Made by a program: the position numbers and the translations under genes. From positions 124,001-188,000 of the forward strand of contig JBDOQK010000021.1 of the NCBI GenBank assembly GCA_040437565.1: a DNA stretch of 64,000 bases, read 5' to 3'. Below are positions 56,511 to 64,000 of this stretch, piece after piece. The DNA is from Albugo candida. Its lineage: Eukaryota; Oomycota; Peronosporomycetes; Albuginales. The first letter of the stretch is position 1. Each line of letters starts with the position of its first letter. The notes under the pieces are model-generated. The model was not told the DNA's origin. It did not search any database and saw only the letters and a list, made by a program, of their open reading frames with translations.

Positions 56511-59500
56511 ATGCCCACACCGTCTATTTCTGACGGCTCTTTAATCCGGTTTTTTAAGACCCTCCAACTCGGCACCTTGAATGTTCGCGGACTAACGTCG
56601 AACATAACGCAGACATGCTTGGGGAAAGATCGCGCGCGGTACAAATTGGACGTATGTGCTCTGCAGGAGACTAGAATGACAGAGGATCTCGTCGACGTAC
56701 GCAGGCCAACCGATCGAATCATACTTTTTCCTTCAGCGAAACCCTATGACGGCCTTGGATTTATATTGTCCGATAGAGTTGCTAATCATGTGCATCGGTA
56801 TTGGATGGTCAGCGACCGCATCGCCGTATTACAGTTGAAACTCTCAAAGAAAGTCACGGTTTTATTCATCAACGTCTATACCCCGCATATGGGACGCTCT
56901 GCAGACGAATCTGATACCTTTTATGACACCCTTCAGCAAACAAAACAGCGCTTTCATCACCAGCTTTTCTTCATTTTGGGAGACTTTAAAGCCAAAATTG
57001 GGCAGCGTTGCGAAGGAGAGACTTCTTTGGGTTTATACTCGCGCGGGTACCGAAATGATAATGGTATTCGGCTCCGGGATTTTTGTGCAAACAACGACCT
57101 CTTCCTGTCCAACACAGCTTTCTTCAAAAGACGCGCACGCAATATCACCATATGGCAAGGCACTAGCAAAGGGAGTCCCATATTTAATCAGATCGACTAC
57201 ATCATACTCCCCCTACATTTCAAGCTGCTACTATCCAATTCACAATCTTGGAGCGGGACACTCGTTGACAGCGACCACCGGCTTATAACCACGCATCTTC
57301 AGCTACCCGTTATCTATAAGATACTCAAAAACATTTCTCGCGGGCAACGTTCGGAGCTTACTTTTGACAACGCCCTCTTCCGTGATCCGGACATACTTGA
57401 TTTATACCAGCAAACCATCGCTAAGGCACTTGTCGCACCAACACCCGCTGAATCACTCAACTGGCCATCGGTACTTACTCACATCAAAGCCATCGCGAAC
57501 AATATCATCCGACCCAAGATTGATATCGCACAACGTCCCGATCACAACGATAAAATAGCCGAGCTTTCTCTCGCACAAAGACGTCTCCGTGCCCTGATCG
57601 CCAGCAGCAATACCCCTGTCGACCTACTGCTTTATCGGTATCGCCGACAAGCCCTACTACGAACCATACGACAGAAGTGCAAGGCAGCTGGAAGACTTCG
57701 CGTAACCCAGAACATTATGGATCTCGAAAAGTACAAATACACGGAGAAGATGCACCATATCGTTCGACGGCTCACACCAAACAAGCGGCCAGCATTATTT
57801 CTACGTGATCATGATGGGGCATCATTGGCAATCCCAGGGAAACAGCCCAAGTCATCACGGAATTTCTGTCAGCCCAGTTCCACAAACCCCATCTCAGTGA
57901 CGTCTCTGTTGGACAATATATCATGGCATCTCCCATTACGGCGGAGGAAGTTACACAAGCATTCCGGTCTTTAATAAACAATCGCGCACCAGGCGCAGAT
58001 CACGTCCCAGCCGAATTACTCAAGTATAGCCCCCCAGTGGTTTCCGATATCCTCGCTAAAGCAATCAATTGCCATATCCATAACCCCACCACACCCATGC
58101 GCGAAAGCCTTAATGATGGTGTTGTCATCACCGTTCCGAAGCCTAACAAACCGACGGGCAGCTGTGCCATTCTTCGACCGATCACCCTTCTCAGCACCAC
58201 CCGTAAGACCATATCCACGGTCATCCTAAATCGCATCCGTGAAAAAGTTGATAAATGGCTATCGCCTAACCATAGTGGCTTTCGAGTCGCCCGCAGTACA
58301 GCCGATGTAGTCTACGCCCACAGATGGAATATCGCATTAACGAGTCGCTTCCAGTAACATGTTCATTCTAGGTATCGACCTCAGCAAAGCTTTTGACACC
58401 ATCGATCGACATGGATTGCTGTAGTTCTGAGCTCGATTTTGGATCCAGACGAGGTCCAGTTGATGAAAGCTCTCCTAAGTGCACAACCCTCCAACACCGC
58501 CTTGGTAAGAAATGCTACTCAACATTCGCAAGTAATCATGGTACACCTCAAGGAGATGCGCTCTCCCCACTTCTGTTCCAAGTCTACTTGGAAGCGGTAC
58601 TACGCGATTTATGCCTGCACCTGGAAATTTCAATGCACGAGCTCAGTGCCATTGTGTTTGCTGATGATGTGGATTTCATCCACCATGACCCTACTCGTCT
58701 CGAGCATATTCTTCTTGTTGCCGAGCAAGTATTCCGGGCATGGTCTTTGACCATCAATGTCAGCAAACAAAGCGAACGACTATTGCTCGTGCGCCGAACG
58801 CAGCCGAGGAAAGTTGGCGTAACGTTCGCAAATTGGGATCACTACTTGGCGATTCTGAAGATGTACAGCTACGTAAAGCTCATGCAACAGCTGCCTTCAA
58901 AAGATTTTGGAAAGTATGGATTCACTCTCACTTACNNNNNNNNNNNNNNNNNNNNNNNNNNNNNNNNNNNNNNNNNNNNNNNNNNNNNNNNNNNNNNNNN
59001 NNNNNNNNNNNNNNNNNNNNNNNNNNNNNNNNNNNAACGTTCGCAAATTGGGATCACTACTTGGCGATTCTGAAGATGTACAGCTACGTAAAGCTCATGC
59101 AACAGCTGCCTTCAAAAGATTTTGGAAAGTATGGATTCACTCTCACTTACTCCCAGAAACACTACGCGTTCGCTTATACAATATCTATGTGTTACCTATC
59201 CTACTGTACAACTGTGGAACATGGGGTCTCACAGAGCGCGACATTGGCAGTCTTGAAGCGTATCACCGACGTCACCTTCGCCGCGTCCTCCGCATCCACT
59301 ACCCTCAGCAAACCAGCAACGTGGGTCTATACAAGCGCTGTAACACAAAACCGCTTCGAATCCACCTGACGATGTCTCGCTGGAGACTCTTTGGTCATAT
59401 TCTCCGCCGCGCACAGCCTATTCCAGCTCAAATGAACATGCTCCGATATTATGATTGTGCTGGTAATTTGCCGACTCATCTGGGCCGCACACCTACCTGC

Positions 59501-59620
59501 CTCCCAACCGTTCTCGACAAGGATCTACGGCTCGACATAACTTCCAGTCTAGGTCTCCGCAATACCGCAGATCTGTACGCTCTATCAAATATAGCACAAG
59601 ACCGCGCATTATGGAACTAA
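56511..59620 (+). mobile_element. RTE-like LINE: AP endonuclease, reverse transcriptase and C-terminal domain, decayed
   Basis: A 487-codon frame (56511-57974) starts with an AP endonuclease: LGTLNVRGLTSN, DVCALQETRM (catalytic Glu), FILGDFKAKIG and VDSDHRLITTHLQL. In the GDFNA motif the catalytic Asn is Lys. After a frame change near 57830 the RT follows: NNRAPGADHVPAELLK, ILRPITLL, SPNHSGFRVARSTADVV, then FILGIDLSKAFDTIDRHGLL in another frame (near 58360), HGTPQGDALSPLLFQVYLEA and IVFADDVDFIHH (catalytic Asp pair, near 58660). The C-terminal domain (LYNCGTWGLTERD, SRWRLFGHILRR) ends at 59620. There are at least four frame changes. The gap at 58936-59035 is an unmerged overlap. The clade is inferred from the C-terminal motif style. 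Confidence 0.82.
58821..59150. repeat. false direct repeat across a gap (115 bp each side)
   Basis: 58821-58935 equals 59036-59150 with 100 N between; it lies within the LINE reverse transcriptase. Unmerged contig overlap. Confidence 0.9.
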
Positions 59621-62600
59621 TTTAGCGGAATAAAGAAACAGTCAGGCGTAAGCGAAAGCTAGAGTCTGCTAATACGGACTTGATGCCGCCGCGAGAACGC
59701 ACATGATAATAAGAGTGAAACAGTTACCTTTACGATCACAATGTTGACAGCATGAGACTTTTTCTCCTCCAACACAAACGTTGAGCATTTTGGACCAAGT
59801 TTGACCCAGCTTTTCGAACGCAATGGCTTCGTTCGAACAATCGATTACAGACTTTTAACATCATCAAGAGCGTAGTGACGACGATAACGACTTCTATAAA
59901 GATCTATCAACAAAGTAAAGGGTAGACAAAAGGGGCAGGAACAAACCAAAAAACTAAGAATATCGATCGTTTTCGTCGTATTCATATTCGAGCTCGTCTG
60001 CGCTTGATAATAAAGAAAGAAAAATCACCAGCACACGTCGCCTACATGAAGATTCCAACAGAAAGCGTTAATTGAACTCGGAGTCGATGGTAAGAAGCGG
60101 CAAAGAATATGAATTCGAATGAAAAAAGATGAAGAGAAAAAATATGACACAATTTTCTCAAATGTTCTTCAGAGAAGTTTGGAAAACTGTGACAAGATAC
60201 TCCGTTTGCGAAGGCTCAAACAAACGCTCTGAAGGATCACGCCGAATCAACCGAAGCGTAAACTTGTAAATTTGTAGTTGCATCAACAACTGTTGAATCA
60301 ACGAACATACATGTTTCAATGTTATCACATTCTTAATTGTACTCGTCTGTCTCATTACTAAAAGCACGCACTTGTATGCTCAATCTTCCATCAACGTCTT
60401 CCAGATATTACATTATCGGCCAGAGTCGGTCGCACGTTATTCAAAGATTATTTTACTTCGCTTCCCAGCGCAGAGAGACTGTCGACTTGCATAATGATTT
60501 CTTGAGCAGCTTCAACTTCATCAGTTAGTATTGGATCCTCAGCAATTACCGTATTTTTCTTTTTCCGCACCTCCATCAGTACTTCATCTGCCTGTATCTC
60601 TTTGGGTACATCTTCCTTGGTGAAGTTACCAAGTATCGGAATGAAGATTTCTCAAAGATGTATCTGCCGCAAGTAACGCTGCAGCTTTTCGAATATGAGC
60701 GTCGTCTGGCATTTGGTAAAGATGAACGAATGGGAATACAGGGAAGTTTTGACTGATGCCCCACATTCCACCTTGTGCTTCACTCAGTAATTACATCATC
60801 GCGTACCCCATAAAACGTCAATCCCGTTTATTGATTCTGATGAGTAGCCCAAGTACATGTTAAAAAAACGTCCGCAATCAGCCAGAAATCATTTCCGTGA
60901 ACTTGAACTTGTCTCCGAGGAAATGACGACAATTAATGAAAATGCTCAACACTCACGGGGCTGATGATGGCTTTGTTGGATACTGTATAGCCTGCATAAA
61001 TAAAAGTCTTACCCATGAGAGGTGATTTCCAGACACTATTCGGAAATGAAGAAGCTCATTATGTCTTTGTCTTTTGTTTATCGAACAATCGGTCGTCAGG
61101 TGACCTTGCGTCGATACAACTACACTTTTGTCACAACGAACCTCTCATATTCCGTTCATCGGTTAGAGTTTTTACTTTAAATCGGACTCGTTTTGACCGA
61201 CATATACGAAAGGGAGGCAAGGCTCGAAAGTGACATGACTGATTTTATGACTGCAGGGTCAATTTCTGTTGATATCGCAAAGCGAAGGGCATTATACCTG
61301 ATGTGGTCAATCCTGATAGCTATCTTTAAGATTGGAATAGGTCGTCCTTCAATATCGGATGAGATGATGATTTAAAAATACATAACACGATGAGACTCTG
61401 TTCTCAAAGTGTAGGATAGTACAAAGAGAAGTGACTGCTTTTGCGCTGACTTGAAGCTGTGAGCGGTTGATGATGACAGTCAATATTCTTGTCCTTGTTT
61501 TTTAACACTTGCATCTGACAGACAATTATGGTCCTTTAGACGACAATGGAGACATAGCAATAAATCCACGTAAAAAGTCATAGGTCCTACGTGTATTTGC
61601 ATACAGTTCGCTGACTACAGAGTCCATCGTGCTAATGGTTTACCATAATACTATTTGGGAGCATAACTTCATATAGCGAATAAATTCGAGTGTTGTTGTG
61701 ACTGGTGTATTAGGCGGCGTATGCTGTAATCAACAACACCAAGCAGTAAATCGTTCTCAATGACCACGAGTCCAATATCCAACGATTTGAATACGTCCCC
61801 AGCTTCATAGACATACCTCCGCAAAGGGTGGTAACCTTGGCAGACATTTTCCAATACATGAGTTTTCATAGGGATAGAATGCTTAATCACTTCGTATAAC
61901 TGGTTTACTGAAAAGGTCACTACGCTACTGACGGAAATCGTTCGTGCAGTGCGCAGTACTTTAATCGCTTCAAGACTTGAGGTTTATCGAATTCCGATAA
62001 AGTGATTTGTTTGAGCTTGGAATTGGCCAGACGGACGCTCTTGCACGTACTTACGAGCATAGTTGCACATCCAAGCGTTCGTTTTCCATCTTGAAATAAG
62101 TCTGGGCGATGTTCCAGAAATAATTCCTTAGCAATCGCTGCGCTTTAGACCTCTGCTCGTGTTGGAGGACATCAAGTAATGATGCGTCCAATCTGAGGGC
62201 ATGAACATCAGAATAGCTTTACACTGGGCTTCATGTATGTATGACAGAGAATGTAGGAGGACTTGTGGCTAAAATCTTATTATCGGAAGCTTTCTTTCAA
62301 CGTTTCTTTCTATGATTATCTTCAAAATTACATACGATTCGTATAGTCTCATGTTTTCCTCTCGCGTGTAATACTTCTTCAGTATGCTTCTACTTGATGC
62401 GGAGGAGAAGTTGTTAGAGAGCGAATGAGCTCTCTACGACCTTTACTTGTTCCGTTTTCCACTGCTGTACATTTAACAAAGGGAACTCCAAGAGCATAGT
62501 TCCATCTGACTTGCAACCCAAACGCACGCCACAAAATGGTAAACTTTTTTGCATGGGACGCATAGTAGGAAGCTTTGTAAATTAGCTGTTCAGCCATTTA

Positions 62601-62650
62601 CAAATGCAGCAGGAAGGCACAATACTTGCTGAAGATGTTGTGAGGACAGA
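59621..62650. other. intergenic, segmental-duplication block
   Basis: 61195-62000 is the counterpart of 23090-23950. The rest shows short frames without recognisable content. Confidence 0.45.
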
Positions 62651-63020
62651 CTGATGCAAACAACTTCTGCTTTCTAAGCGTATACCAAAGTGATTGGAAC
62701 GTATTGAATTGCCCCACAACTCTATTGCCTCTTCTTGCCCAGTACTTAAAGCCTCATTCAGGGTCTGTCTCATCGTTGTAGCTGCTGTACTCCATCATTT
62801 CACTATTGCAAATGCAGAGTTTGCAGTACGATCCCATATATTTCTCTGGAAGCAAGTGGCTTAATAGCCAGCTGCATGATTTTTCCAAAGTATGCGCTGA
62901 CTATTCCTAACGTCACGAGGGCTGATAATTAAAATTGTTGAAGCGCAATACTCTAAATACAAACTCATATGCTGCAAATAAATTAGGAAAGCTGCTTTAT
63001 GTTGGGATTGATGCGCGTAC
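62651..63020 (+). pseudogene. relic of a secreted-protein family member
   Basis: A degenerate upstream box at 62651-62670, a core-promoter-like CCACAACTCTATTG about 45 bp before the former start, then VCLIVVAAVLHHFTIANAEF, a typical family signal peptide without its ATG, and Arg24 in place (EFAVR). The frame ends soon after. The following 170 bp match the segment shared by the relics at 27.1 and 42.5 kb. Confidence 0.6.
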
Positions 63021-63970
63021 TGGGACGTGCATACTGCGTATCGTATAAACATTCTACAGATGACCAAATTCTTCTCGATTCGATGTAGATGACATATTAG
63101 AAAGTCAATGGTGACACGGATGTACGGATTGCGAGATCAGATTTTCCCTTAGATCCTTTCGTTGGTACAGAAACCTCCATATCAAACAGTACGATATACT
63201 GTTAATGATGGTGCATTCACTTGCACATCTAAACTACTGCAGAATTCCGCAAAAAGAAGGCTGTGATGCATATGAAGATAGCCAGTGAAGAAGAACTACA
63301 TCACGATCTGCTCTTTCAATGCACAACACAGCTCGTTTATGAGGTCAACAAAGTCGTTGATTCATCACGAATGAGTACTGTTATATTATCAGCAGGTAAC
63401 AATGAACATTTCGCTACGGAACGAAACAATTTACGTGCGACTTGATGCTGCAAGATAGTGAGAATGAGATTCAATCTTTCATTATGTACTTTTAATGGAA
63501 AGATCGCTTACTGCAAACTCTATTTGTATCAATTATACTTGTTAAAAGGATGGGGTATTCTTACAAAGCTTTCCACTATTCTTACTCTCTTACAGACTTA
63601 AATCTGACTGATGAAAAAAGTATGGAGAAGAGATGAGCAGGATCAGTCTTTGAAATATCTCCGATTGTCTTCTCTATCCAATTGTTTCTATTCTCAGATT
63701 CAAGACGAAGAATACATCTGGCCATTTGGATTGTCACACAATCTCGTGCGTAGCTCCTCTTCAGTGTATAGAGCACACCCTAAACACTAAACCCTACTAA
63801 CTGATCCACAGCTGCTCTTTCGTGATAACACGCACCGATTATGGCGTCAATGAAAGCTGTCGGATCAGATTTACATTCAGAAGCAATCGTATCGAAAATG
63901 AGGAAATTCTGAAGCTCAGTGAAGTTTCACGTGTAAAGAAAGAAGAATCCGTCAATATGAGAAAGAGAAT
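63021..63970. other. intergenic, segmental-duplication block
   Basis: 63260-63390 resembles 28300-28460, and 63710-63760 resembles 36040-36080. No gene recognised. Confidence 0.4.
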
Positions 63971-64000
63971 NNNNNNNNNNNNNNNNNNNNNNNNNNNNNN
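63971..64000. other. assembly gap (window edge)
   Basis: Run of N at the right edge. Confidence 0.99.

Noticed and set aside
56460-59660. target-site duplication around the RTE-like LINE (AAAGAGAAACAG left, AAAGAAACAG right)
   Set aside because: The match is imperfect, AT-rich and not clearly placed at the element ends.

Overview
The window reads as a eukaryotic, gene-poor and repeat-rich contig chain, most likely from an oomycete (water mould), and by overall style an Albugo-like white rust. The grounds are: very short GT...AG introns (52-63 nt) in two host genes; secreted-protein genes preceded about 48 nt upstream by a sequence resembling the oomycete Inr+FPR core promoter; several decayed LINEs, a Mutator-like and a Tc1/IS630-like DNA transposon; and many 100-N scaffold gaps. 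The genus is an inference. I see no rRNA or tRNA gene and no CRISPR array.

Layout. 1-15.6 kb is transposon debris: an L1/Tx1-like LINE remnant (1.47-4.03 kb, minus), two identical inverted arms of a Mutator-like element (4.67-5.44 and 9.77-10.55 kb) around a decayed Tc1/IS630-type transposase (6.4-7.4 kb), and two copies of a second LINE family (13.7-15.6 kb, minus). 15.7-22.6 kb is a housekeeping island: a NicO-type metal transporter, a four-exon 3-isopropylmalate dehydrogenase (leucine synthesis) and an XRCC4-like end-joining protein, with a block of unrecognised, partly decayed minus-strand frames between the last two.

23-64 kb is a decayed tandem segmental array. It carries six plus-strand paralogues (24.8, 29.8, 38.8, 45.3, 50.1, 53.2 kb) of a small secreted-protein family and at least four relics (27.1, 31.9, 42.5, 62.7 kb). 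The proteins share an 18-19 residue signal peptide, mostly an R-x3-S motif at residues 24-28, a four-cysteine scaffold, an [IYL]F-x-G-x-P-like motif and a C-terminal HPK[FY]L-like helix ending in the last Cys. They look like a rapidly diverging candidate effector family and are the most interesting content here. One member (45.3 kb) is interrupted. Mobile elements in this half are a Ty1/copia gag fossil, a LINE bounded by a 14-bp target duplication, a 1.1-kb TIR element with an 8-bp target duplication, and an RTE-like LINE (56.5-59.6 kb).

Eight of the N-gaps are flanked by the same sequence on both sides (29-780 bp). These are almost certainly unmerged contig overlaps, so the apparent direct repeats around gaps should not be read as biology.
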